Below, piece after piece: positions 8,008 to 15,836 of a DNA stretch of 47,636 bases (positions are counted from its first letter, which is position 1; every line of letters begins with the position of its first letter). Source of the DNA: Novosphingobium sp. FKTRR1. GTDB taxonomy: Bacteria; Pseudomonadota; Alphaproteobacteria; Sphingomonadales; Sphingomonadaceae. The DNA is taken from positions 1-47,636 of the forward strand of contig NZ_JAIZDA010000027.1 in the NCBI RefSeq assembly GCF_020404405.1. Direction: 5' to 3'. Both the position numbers and the translations under genes were made by a program. The notes below the pieces were generated by a model. That model worked only from the letters and a program-made list of their open reading frames with translations. It did not search any database and was not told where the DNA came from.

Positions 8008-9192
8008 TCAAGCGAGCGCAGCCCGTATGGCCGCATCGACCACAGCCTGCTGCCGGGCCATGAAATTCCCGCGCATCACGTCATCGGTATTGGCGATCGT
8101 GGCCACGGTGATGTGGTCGTCAGGCAGTGTGGTCAACAGGCTGGCGAAGCCGGGAATGCCACCACTATGCGCAATCATCTTGCGGCCATCCAGCTCGGAG
8201 ATTCCAAGCCCGAAGCCATACTTCAGCGGCTTCTTGGGCCCCGGTCCGCGCGACACTTCGGGCAACTGACCGTTCTTTAACAGGCCCGGTTTCAGCATCT
8301 CTTCAAGGCTTGTTGGCTTGATGATCTTGCCGCCGAACAGCGCGAGGTGCCACCGGCACAAGTCCTCGCTGGTCGAACGCATCGCCCCGGCAGCGCCCGG
8401 ATAGGTCATCGAGATGTAGGCGGCATTGTCGAACTCGGTCGCCGAGCCGGGATGGCTGGTATAGCCCGAAACCCGGTCAGGCACGATCTCGGCGGCGCTG
8501 TCGACTGACGTCCGCGTAAGCCCCGCGGGTTCGAACAGGCGGCGCTTCACGTGCGCCGCATAAGCCTCGCCCGTGATCTTCTCGATCACCAGGCCCAGCA
8601 GCACATAAGCCGTGTTGCTATAGGCCCAGTCGGTGCCGGGTTCGAACACGAAGGTCGGCGAGGTATGCTCGATCATCGCTTTCAGCAGCTCTGCCGAGTT
8701 GTAATCCGCCCGCATCGCGCGCAACATGTCCTGAGGGTTTACGCGGTTGGTATAATTGCCGATCCCCGAGGTGTGATTCAGCATTTGGCGCAAGGTCACA
8801 TCGGCGGCGCGCGGAAATTCGGGCAGGTACTTGGCCAGCGCATCGTCGAATGAGAGCTTGCCCTCTTCGGCCAGCAAAGCAAGTGCGGCAGCAGTGAACT
8901 GCTTGTTGACCGAACCGATGCGGAACACCGACGTCGGCGAAACCGGCGTGCGGGTCTCAAGGTTGGCAAAGCCGAACCCCTTGGAATAGACGAACGCGCC
9001 GTTCTTCATCACGCTGAGCGAAAATCCGGGTTCAAGGTGATCGGCAAGCGTGGCCGCGCCCAGTTGATCGACCGCTGCCCATGCTTTGGGCGTCGCGGCG
9101 CGGGCAGTCGCAGCAGTGGCAAGGCCGCCGACGAGCAAGCCGAGCGTGTGGCGCCGCGACAGGGCTAGGTGCCCGGATTGATGATCGCGCAT
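8008..9192 (-). CDS. Exported class C beta-lactamase-fold serine hydrolase (D-aminopeptidase/esterase type)
   Basis: The 394-residue protein belongs to the PF00144 family: S94-V-N-K97, Y191-S-N193 and H342-S-G-G. The N-terminus carries S-R-R-H-T-L-G-L-L before a hydrophobic stretch ending A-R-A, so Tat export is possible. The ATG at 9192 has a GGGAG ribosome binding site nine bases upstream; a GTG at 9222 would instead overlap the previous stop as GTGA. Family members include D-Ala-D-Ala carboxypeptidases, D-aminopeptidases, esterases and MlrB. It is one of five PF00144-type genes in the window. The fused or adjacent arrangement with two other serine hydrolases and an M81 enzyme fits stepwise peptide cleavage. 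Confidence 0.85.
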   Translation of the reverse strand: MRDHQSGHLALSRRHTLGLLVGGLATAATARAATPKAWAAVDQLGAATLADHLEPGFSLSVMKNGAFVYSKGFGFANLETRTPVSPTSVFRIGSVNKQFTAAALALLAEEGKLSFDDALAKYLPEFPRAADVTLRQMLNHTSGIGNYTNRVNPQDMLRAMRADYNSAELLKAMIEHTSPTFVFEPGTDWAYSNTAYVLLGLVIEKITGEAYAAHVKRRLFEPAGLTRTSVDSAAEIVPDRVSGYTSHPGSATEFDNAAYISMTYPGAAGAMRSTSEDLCRWHLALFGGKIIKPTSLEEMLKPGLLKNGQLPEVSRGPGPKKPLKYGFGLGISELDGRKMIAHSGGIPGFASLLTTLPDDHITVATIANTDDVMRGNFMARQQAVVDAAIRAALA

Positions 9193-9218
9193 TTTGGTGA
9201 TCTCCCGAAAATTGAGGT

Positions 9219-10802
9219 TCACGGCCGCGGTGTCACAGGCGTGAAGTCGAGGTCCTGGTAGTCGTAACTGAAATCGGCGAGCGGCGAGGCAGCATTCATC
9301 GTCACATGCGCGACTTTGCCGTCTTCACCCGCCACAAACGTGACGTTGGCGGGTTCGATCGCCGGATCGATCCAGCGCGCAAGGTACATATCGCCGTTGA
9401 TACGCTTGAGCACGGCGTGCATGCCGGGGGTCTTGCGCATCGTCAGAACCAGCCCGCTCTGGTCGCTTTGCACATCCATCGCGCCATACCAGTTGTCCTT
9501 GAACTGGCCGACAAGCGAGGCCGCATCCAGCGTCTGGGGAACGATCCTCGCGGGCTTTTCGGCAGTGGCGAGCGCGGTCTTTGCGGCGGCCTTTCTCAGG
9601 TTGCCCGCATCAAGGTACGCTTTGCCCCAGTCGGTTTTCGGCAGGTCGAGGTAATGGTCGAGCAGTGTGTACATCAGCGCCTTGAACGCGAGATCCTCGC
9701 TGTTCTGCATGATCACGAACCCGGTGTTCTTTTGCGGGATCAGCACGACCTCGGTCAGGAACCCCGGCGTGCCGCCCGCGTGCTCGATGATCTTGTGGCC
9801 CTTGTAGTCCCACAGGAACCAGCCCAGCGCATACTCCTGAAACTGCGGGGGCGGCGCGGCGAGGGGCTTGGGGCCCGACCGGGGCGGGATCAGCGTGACC
9901 GGCTTCCACATCTCTGCTGCAGATGCTTCCGACCACAGGCGGCTCTTGCCGTCGGCGAGTTGGCCATGCGCCAGTTGTACCGCGATCCAGCGGCTCATGT
10001 CGGTAGCGCTGCTCATAATGCCACCTGCCGGAAAGACACTGGCGCCAAGGCCCTGCTTTTCGTCAAGCACGCTTTGTGCACCCTCGCCGCGAAACGGCGG
10101 GCCGAGCCGCGCATGGCCTTGCGCACGGTCGGCGTTCAGATAGCGCGCGGCTTCGTCGGTGGTGCTGTCGAACATGCCGATCGGGCGCAGCAACCGATCG
10201 CGCACGAAGTATTCCCAGACTTTGCCGCTGTCGCGTTCTATCACCACCCCGGCCACCGCATAGAGCACGTTGTCGTAAGCGAACTGGCTGCGAAAACTGG
10301 TCTGCGGTTTCAGCCAGCGCAGCGCCTTGACCACTTCGGCGCGGGTGAAATCCGCGTGGTTCATGAACGTCAGATCGCCCGCGCCAAGGCCCAGCCCGCT
10401 GCGATGCGTGAGCAGATCGCGCAAGGTGAACTCGCGCGTGACATAGGGATCGGCCATCTGGAATTCGGGCAGATGGTCGACCACCCGGTCGTCCCAGCCC
10501 AGCTTGCCTTGTTCCGCCAGCAGCGCCAGCGCCGCGCTGGTGAAGGCCTTGGTCGTCGATCCGATCTGGAACAGCGTGCGGGCATCCACCGGCGCTGGCT
10601 TGCCCAGTTCGCGCACGCCATAGCCCTTGGCCAAAACCGTCTTGCCGCCTTCCACGATGCCGACCGCCATGCCCGGAACACCGTCGTTGGCCATCAGTTG
10701 CTGAACTGTGGCGTCAATGTCCGCGGGCGGATCGGCTTTGGCGGTGGAAGCCAAAGCCAGAAGCACGGTCGTGGCAAGCAGTGCTCTGGCAAATCGACGC
10801 AT
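9219..10802 (-). CDS. Exported class C beta-lactamase-fold hydrolase with C-terminal DUF3471-like domain
   Basis: Motifs, numbered from the ATG at 10802, are S82-T-T-K85, Y176-D-N178 (Asp in place of the usual Ser of Y-S-N) and H341-A-G-G. A C-terminal region of about 100 residues (from about 425) looks like the beta-rich DUF3471 domain often found on this family. The ATG at 10802 has GAGG six bases upstream and starts a clean signal peptide ending A-K-A; an upstream ATG at 10814 overlaps the transporter stop (TGATG). Likely a periplasmic peptidase or esterase; substrate unknown. Confidence 0.83.
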   Translation of the reverse strand: MRRFARALLATTVLLALASTAKADPPADIDATVQQLMANDGVPGMAVGIVEGGKTVLAKGYGVRELGKPAPVDARTLFQIGSTTKAFTSAALALLAEQGKLGWDDRVVDHLPEFQMADPYVTREFTLRDLLTHRSGLGLGAGDLTFMNHADFTRAEVVKALRWLKPQTSFRSQFAYDNVLYAVAGVVIERDSGKVWEYFVRDRLLRPIGMFDSTTDEAARYLNADRAQGHARLGPPFRGEGAQSVLDEKQGLGASVFPAGGIMSSATDMSRWIAVQLAHGQLADGKSRLWSEASAAEMWKPVTLIPPRSGPKPLAAPPPQFQEYALGWFLWDYKGHKIIEHAGGTPGFLTEVVLIPQKNTGFVIMQNSEDLAFKALMYTLLDHYLDLPKTDWGKAYLDAGNLRKAAAKTALATAEKPARIVPQTLDAASLVGQFKDNWYGAMDVQSDQSGLVLTMRKTPGMHAVLKRINGDMYLARWIDPAIEPANVTFVAGEDGKVAHVTMNAASPLADFSYDYQDLDFTPVTPRP

Positions 10803-10813
10803 GGCGAACCTCA

Positions 10814-11947
10814 TCAGGCGAGCGGGGAAGCGTTCGCGCCAGGCGATGCATGCGGCCTCGTGACACGCCAGAGGCCGAGCGTGAGCAAGGGCACGACGTA
10901 GATTGCCAGGAAAGCGTATGCGAGGAAGCGATACCCTTGGGCGATCAGCTGCACGATCCCGAACCGGTCAGCCAGAAACACCGCGCACATCAGCAGCACC
11001 AGCGAAACGAAGAGCCGCAGGGCGCGCGACATCGTTTGACCGCGTTCGTGGAAAACCCCGGCGATGCGCTCGATGAACGCGTTGACCGTGCCCGTTCCGC
11101 TTTCGAGCAGAGCTGCAAAGATCATGATCTGGAACGCCCAGTGCACCAGCGGCATGTTCAGCTTGTTCAGCAGGAAGTCGGATGGCAGCGGCACGCCTTT
11201 GACTTCTGGCCAGGCTGCCATGCACACGAAAAACAGGATCGCCGGAGCCATTGCCAGCGGGCCGGCAAGCAGACCGGCAATCACGGCGTCGCGGTCTGAT
11301 TTCATGTGGCGCGTGACCGGCAGGATGTTGATCGCGCCGATCAGGTTGTATCCGGCGTAAGTCAGGCCGCCAAGGAGCCATTCCGGGCCGACAGTGTGAT
11401 CCGAAAATGCCGCATTGATCCGGTCGCCGAAATGGGTGAGCGCCAGTCCAAGAAACAGCGCATAGACCCCGTAGAGCAGGATCGAGACCCATTTGAACAG
11501 CGCCTCGACCGAGGCATTGCCCAACGCGGTGAACCCGGCAATTCCGGCTACCAGCACAAGCGTTCCGACAATCGTGGGCAAGCCCAGCAGCAGTTGTCCC
11601 AATGATCCGGCAGCGGCGCCGAACACGGCCAGAATGATGACCAGCATCAGCACGAAGGCGATTTCGTAAAGCACCCAGAAGCGGCCGAGCAGCCCACGAA
11701 AGAAGTGGCGATAATCGACCGCACCGGTCTGGCGCGCGAATACGAACGTCAATGCGGTCACCGCACTCCACACCAGCGCGGCGAGCAACATGCCCAGCAC
11801 ACCACCCCATGCGCCGCTGGGTAGAAAGAATTCAGCCATTTCGCGGCCAGTGGCATAGCCACCGCCGATGACCACCGCCTTGAACGCAAACCCGGGCAGG
11901 ATGAAGCGTTGAAACCAGCTCGGGCTTTGCTCGTTCAGATCAGACAT
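10814..11947 (-). CDS. YkvI-type (COG3949) integral membrane transporter-like protein
   Basis: The 377-residue protein has about ten hydrophobic segments. It opens with a short cytoplasmic tail and G-F-A-F-K-A-V-V-I-G-G-G-Y-A-T-G-R-E, which is characteristic of the uncharacterised YkvI membrane proteins, probably LeuT-fold/APC superfamily relatives. Other visible features are the Y-A-G-Y-N-L segment and E-S-G-T-G-T-V-N-A. Its start lies inside the end of the DgcN-like gene (13-base overlap), a strong sign of coupling. The context suggests import of the substrate of that enzyme or of the peptide fragments released by the downstream hydrolases. No transport substrate is established for this family as far as I know, so this is inference. 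Confidence 0.75.
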   Translation of the reverse strand: MSDLNEQSPSWFQRFILPGFAFKAVVIGGGYATGREMAEFFLPSGAWGGVLGMLLAALVWSAVTALTFVFARQTGAVDYRHFFRGLLGRFWVLYEIAFVLMLVIILAVFGAAAGSLGQLLLGLPTIVGTLVLVAGIAGFTALGNASVEALFKWVSILLYGVYALFLGLALTHFGDRINAAFSDHTVGPEWLLGGLTYAGYNLIGAINILPVTRHMKSDRDAVIAGLLAGPLAMAPAILFFVCMAAWPEVKGVPLPSDFLLNKLNMPLVHWAFQIMIFAALLESGTGTVNAFIERIAGVFHERGQTMSRALRLFVSLVLLMCAVFLADRFGIVQLIAQGYRFLAYAFLAIYVVPLLTLGLWRVTRPHASPGANASPLA

Positions 11948-12978
11948 GCATCGACCAGTCGTTCAAAAGCTTCGCCGCCACGGATCGGATCAGCCACCGG
12001 CAGGCCCAGCGCCGCACTTGTTTCGGCGATGATTGTTGCAGCTTCCTCGGCGGAATATGCAGCAGTGTTCAAGCTGATCCCGGCGCAGCGGATGGCCGGA
12101 TTGGTCCGCGATCCGAGAAGCAGGTTGAGATCGATGGTCTGTTGCAGCGTAGGTGTGACATAGCCGGGCACGCCCGCCATCGCGGTCCGTCCCGCTTCGT
12201 GGCATACCACCAGCACATCGGGCTGGCTGCCATGCAACAGGCCAAGCGACACGCCGGCATACGACGGGTGGAACAGCGATCCCTGACCTTCGACCACGTC
12301 CCAGTGATCATCTGGGGCGGCGGGTGAGAGGATCTCGGCCGCACCCGCGGTGAAGTCGCAAACGATCGAGTCGATCGGAATGCCCGACCCCGCAATCATG
12401 ATTCCGGTCTGACCGGTGGCGCGAAAGTCGCTGTCGACCCCGCGCGCGGCAAAGGCACGCGCAATTGCCAGCGCAGTATACTTTTTGCCGAGCGCGCAGT
12501 CGGTACCCACCGTCAACAAGCGCTTGCCGCTGCGTTTCTGGCCGCTGCCGATCGGAATGTCGGCAGGTGGCCTGCGCACTTCGATGAACCGCCGTCCGGT
12601 ACGTTCGATCGCGGCAACCAGTTCGGGCACATCCAGATAGCTTGAATGCATGCCGCTGATCACGTCGAGCCCGGCTTCGAGTGCTTCGACCAACGCCGGA
12701 ACCCAGTTGGGGCGGATCTGCCCGCCGACTGAGGCGATGCCGATGACCAGCCCGCGCGCGCCAGCGTCATACGCCGCTTTTGCCGATAACTTCGGCAGAC
12801 CTGTCGTTACCGTGGCCTGCGGCAGCGACAGTTCGCCGACGCATTGGTCCCCCGCCCAATCCCGCAGGCCGAGCGCGGTCTTGGCATAAGCCGGATCAAC
12901 AGCGTCGCCAAGGAACAGGAGATAGGGTTGCGGGAGCTGGATCACGCCGAAGTCCGGCGCCTTTACTTGAATAGTCAT
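11935..12978 (-). CDS. dgcN: DUF1611 protein, DgcN-like D-glutamate N-acetyltransferase
   Basis: The preferred start is the ATG at 12978 (347 residues, the usual length), with GAGAG seven bases upstream; the frame extends 40 codons further but that part looks noncoding. DUF1611 features are the N-terminal Rossmann-like part (residues 20-120) and the P-loop-like G-T-D-C-A-L-G-K-K-Y-T motif near residue 158, plus G-Q-T-G-I-M-I-A-G-S-G and V-E-G-Q-G-S-L-F-H-P-S. In a marine Pseudoalteromonas, the DUF1611 protein DgcN acetylates D-Glu and the enolase-superfamily DgcA racemises N-acetyl-D-Glu. A DgcA-like gene lies 4 kb away at 17237. This is the first gene of the minus-strand run and the only probable D-Glu-specific enzyme in it. 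It is cytoplasmic. Substrate specificity is inferred from family only. Confidence 0.8.
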   Translation of the reverse strand: MTIQVKAPDFGVIQLPQPYLLFLGDAVDPAYAKTALGLRDWAGDQCVGELSLPQATVTTGLPKLSAKAAYDAGARGLVIGIASVGGQIRPNWVPALVEALEAGLDVISGMHSSYLDVPELVAAIERTGRRFIEVRRPPADIPIGSGQKRSGKRLLTVGTDCALGKKYTALAIARAFAARGVDSDFRATGQTGIMIAGSGIPIDSIVCDFTAGAAEILSPAAPDDHWDVVEGQGSLFHPSYAGVSLGLLHGSQPDVLVVCHEAGRTAMAGVPGYVTPTLQQTIDLNLLLGSRTNPAIRCAGISLNTAAYSAEEAATIIAETSAALGLPVADPIRGGEAFERLVDACLI

Positions 12979-13029
12979 GATGTCTCTCGACCTATGTGAA
13001 CCGATTGCATCGTGCCGTTGCACAAATGG

Positions 13030-13048
13030 AATCCAGATTTTCTGGATT
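13030..13048. promoter_or_regulatory. Inverted repeat upstream of the dgcN-like operon
   Basis: AATCCAG-ATTTT-CTGGATT has perfect 7-base arms and a 5-base AT spacer, 52 bases before the start at 12978. Its TTTTCTG-GAT part partly resembles the TTTTCYRATYRGGAY element of the other promoters, but the symmetry differs. It is well placed to be an operator of the nine-gene operon. No clear -35/-10 pair was recognised. Confidence 0.5.
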
Positions 13049-13167
13049 GAACGTCTATGGGGTTGCGACCCGATTATCGGTTTGTTTCGGCCTGACATGC
13101 TTGATGCTGGCCGATGGACGTCATTTCCTTGAAATGAATTGCATATCGATCGCGGCTTAGGCCAAAA

Positions 13168-13198
13168 CCCCCGGAGAGACTGGACACTCTCTCCGGGG
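13168..13198 (-). terminator. Rho-independent terminator of the TonB receptor gene
   Basis: On the minus strand CCCCGGAGAGA and TCTCTCCGGGG (11-base perfect arms, 13169-13198) enclose an 8-base loop and are followed by GTTTT. It begins about 14 bases after the receptor stop codon. It should separate the receptor transcript from the downstream dgcN-like operon. Confidence 0.85.
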
Positions 13199-13212
13199 AC
13201 CAGCTTCTCGGA

Positions 13213-15570
13213 TCAGTACTTGTACGAGATCCGGAAGCCGATGGTGCGGGGCTGAAGTACAGCGCCAGAGCCGTAACCACCGTACGTGCCCTCTGCCCGG
13301 TAGGTGAGCAGTGCCCGCGAGTTGGACAGGTTGTGGACGTAGACGTCGTAGGTGAAGTGCCCGTTGCGCAGGCCCGCCTGCATCGAGAACGTATCATAGG
13401 CCGGAAGCTGTGCACGCTTGCCCGAGATGGGGGCAGCCGTCGGGCTGATGAAATCGGTGTAGAGGTTGCCGGTATGCGTCCAGGTGCCACCGATGAAGCC
13501 TTCGTAATCGCCGAAGGCCTTGTGATGATAGTCGACGTTGAAGGTGTTGACGAAGTTCGGAATGTAGGCAAGCCGATCGCCCTTGTATCCACCAAACGCA
13601 TCGTTGGAGGACGTCAGTCGCGCATTGTCGACGTCACCGATCAGCCCGAAACTGAGTTCGCGGGTTGCGTTCCATGACAGGTTCCATTCGATGCCTTCGC
13701 TCTTGGCGTCGCTGGCATTGCCTTCAAGGCCAAAGATGCCCGCCGACGTCACGAAGTTGCTGATGACCTGAATGTTCTTCCACTTGATGTAATAGGCCGC
13801 GACGTCGATCGAGATCGCCTTGTCCAGCAGGTAGGTGCGCAGACCGACCTCGTAGTTGGTGGTGTGATCGGGCTCGTATGCGAGCGGGAAATCGACGGGC
13901 AGCGGACCCGGCGGGATCAACTGCGGCGCGCCCGGACGGAAACCGGTAGCGACACGCGCATAAAGCAGGGTGTCGGCGCTGACGTGATAGCGCGGCGCCA
14001 CCGACCATGTTGTCGTGTTCTGCGAAATGCGCAGGGCCTGCAACGTGGTGTCGGCCGGACCGAAAACCACGCAGCAATGCAGCTTGATCTGCGAAGTCTG
14101 CACGATGTTGGAATAGCGCCCGCCGAATTCCAGATCGAATTTCGGTGTGAAATGCACCGTCGCATCGGCAAAACCTGCCTTTTCGAAATATGGCGCATCA
14201 AGCTGGGCGTTACCGGCAGGCGGATTGAGCTGCGGGCCGTTGGGATCGGAGGCTGCGGTGAAGTTGGCAGATTGGTTCCAGTGCGTGATTTCACGCGTGA
14301 TCATACCACCGAACTGCCAGTCGACCGGCAAGCCGGCGATCGCAAAACCCGGCTCCGAGGAGATCCGAAGTTCCTGTGTGGTCTTGTACAACCGGAACGG
14401 GTTACGGCTATCGGTAAGGATTGGCACCTTGTAGATCGGAACCGGGCCGCCCGCACCGAAGAAATTCGGATAGGTGATGCCGGGCACGACCTGAGCGCCC
14501 GATGTGTCGCTGCGCGTCGAGTTACCGACGATGCCGTGGCTGGTGATCGACGTGATCTTGGCGAAGTGTGCGTCGTAATCGACCTGGAGGTAGGCGTAAT
14601 ACGTCGGCGCGTCTTCGAAGAGCTGCAGGGGCGTGCTGAATGACAGGCCGTGGGCCAGTGCCTGCTGGTTTGCAGGGGCAGGCAACCCGGCAACGATCTG
14701 TTTTTGCGCTCCGACCAGATCGACATAGCTGCTGCCCGAATCGTGCAACTGCTGCATCGATCCCTGCAGCGTGACCTTCAGGTCGGTGCTCGGCTGCCAC
14801 AGCGCGCTGAGCCGCAAGCCTGAGCGCCTGCCGTGGTTGATGTTCTTCTGACCGGTGACGAAGTTGTCCTTCCAGCCCGGCAGGCCTTCGTAATAGCCTG
14901 TAGCACGCAATGCGAGCGTGTCGCTGACGGGGATGTTGATGAAGCCCTTGATGCTGCCGGCCGCCTCGCCATGGCTGACGGTGGAGCCACCCGCTTCGAT
15001 ACCGCCCTGCCAGGCGCCGAGCACCGGCTTGTTGGTCACATACTTGATCAACCCGCCCTCGGCCGCGGCGCCATAAAGCGTGCCCTGCGGCCCACGCAGC
15101 ACTTCGACGCGCTGCATGTCGTAGGTGTCGGGGTTGGTGGTCGTGGTCGAACCGTTCGCGTTGCCGGTCGAGAAGTTGAGGGGGATTTCGTCAAGCACCG
15201 TGCCGACCAGCGCGCCGCCGCCGCCAGCGTTCTCACCACGAACGATCAGGCGGTTGGTGCCCGCCGAAATCTGCTGAAGTTGCAGGCCGGGAACTTGCGC
15301 GGCAAAATCCTTGAAATCCGACATCGCGCGGTATTCAAGGCTGCGCCCGGTAACGGCGGTGATCGAGTTTGCCACGTTGTGAAGGATCTCTTCCCGCTTG
15401 TTCGCGGTCACGACGATTTCTTCACGGTTGTTGGACTGGTCGGCGGCGGAGGGCTGCGCCTCGGTCGCAAAGGCTGTCGGGGCAAAGCCAAGACCCACCA
15501 GGGTCAGTGCGCCGCAGGCAACCGTCGTGTTCAACACGTTCCGGGCAGAACCGGCTTTCATCCTCATCAT
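13213..15570 (-). CDS. TonB-dependent outer-membrane receptor
   Basis: The 785-residue protein has a signal peptide (cleavage near A-F-A-T, about residue 35) and a TonB-box region, E-E-I-V-V-T-A-N-K-R, near residue 50. A plug domain (about 60-175; V-L-R-G-P-Q-G-T-L-Y-G signature) and a beta-barrel ending in F-R-I-S-Y-K-Y with a terminal aromatic residue follow. The start ATG has a GGGGGA ribosome binding site. It is monocistronic, with a promoter at 15736-15764 and a strong terminator at 13168-13198. It is the only outer-membrane import protein in the window, so it is the likely entry route for the cluster's substrate. Sphingomonad receptors of this type take up many compounds besides siderophores, and the ligand cannot be read from the sequence. 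Confidence 0.93.
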   Translation of the reverse strand: MMRMKAGSARNVLNTTVACGALTLVGLGFAPTAFATEAQPSAADQSNNREEIVVTANKREEILHNVANSITAVTGRSLEYRAMSDFKDFAAQVPGLQLQQISAGTNRLIVRGENAGGGGALVGTVLDEIPLNFSTGNANGSTTTTNPDTYDMQRVEVLRGPQGTLYGAAAEGGLIKYVTNKPVLGAWQGGIEAGGSTVSHGEAAGSIKGFINIPVSDTLALRATGYYEGLPGWKDNFVTGQKNINHGRRSGLRLSALWQPSTDLKVTLQGSMQQLHDSGSSYVDLVGAQKQIVAGLPAPANQQALAHGLSFSTPLQLFEDAPTYYAYLQVDYDAHFAKITSITSHGIVGNSTRSDTSGAQVVPGITYPNFFGAGGPVPIYKVPILTDSRNPFRLYKTTQELRISSEPGFAIAGLPVDWQFGGMITREITHWNQSANFTAASDPNGPQLNPPAGNAQLDAPYFEKAGFADATVHFTPKFDLEFGGRYSNIVQTSQIKLHCCVVFGPADTTLQALRISQNTTTWSVAPRYHVSADTLLYARVATGFRPGAPQLIPPGPLPVDFPLAYEPDHTTNYEVGLRTYLLDKAISIDVAAYYIKWKNIQVISNFVTSAGIFGLEGNASDAKSEGIEWNLSWNATRELSFGLIGDVDNARLTSSNDAFGGYKGDRLAYIPNFVNTFNVDYHHKAFGDYEGFIGGTWTHTGNLYTDFISPTAAPISGKRAQLPAYDTFSMQAGLRNGHFTYDVYVHNLSNSRALLTYRAEGTYGGYGSGAVLQPRTIGFRISYKY

Positions 15571-15735
15571 TGAAATCCCCCACTTTGTATATTGAAATCA
15601 GAGTTTTGGTTGGGTCCAAGCTGTTCTGGGCAACATGACAAGATCATATCGTCTGCGGCTCGCCCCCCTCAGGTACGGATCATTCTGTCGGCGACGTCAC
15701 CACCCGAATCCTTGCCTCAACCTGTCCTCTATGGA

Positions 15736-15764
15736 AATAATGATCCTAATCAGAAAAAGGTCAA
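15736..15764 (-). promoter_or_regulatory. Promoter of the TonB receptor gene with shared operator element
   Basis: The minus strand has TTGACC (15764-15759) and, 17 bases on, ATTATT (15741-15736). The spacer begins T-TTTTCTGATTAGGAT, matching TTTTCYRATYRGGAY seen in the other cluster promoters. A further GATTGGATAAAAT lies just upstream at 15772-15784, and CAAGA-T-TCTTG next to the -35 is a small palindrome. The rest of the 266-base gap between the receptor and the POT gene shows no gene. Confidence 0.65.
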
Positions 15765-15836
15765 GAATCTTGATTGGATAAAATAGTGAATTTTTTCAAC
15801 AGTTTGTGTTTATTCTGCGTTCTTATCCGAGAATTC

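Noticed and set aside
9306..10901. 531-codon open frame antisense to the hydrolase at 9219-10802
   Set aside because: Composition is rich in Arg/His/Gln with no recognisable domain, typical of a shadow frame of a high-GC gene.
382..12978. Calling the locus a microcystin (mlrABCD) cluster
   Set aside because: An M81 protein and beta-lactamase-fold enzymes are present, but no MlrA-type membrane protease was found and the other genes go beyond the mlr set.
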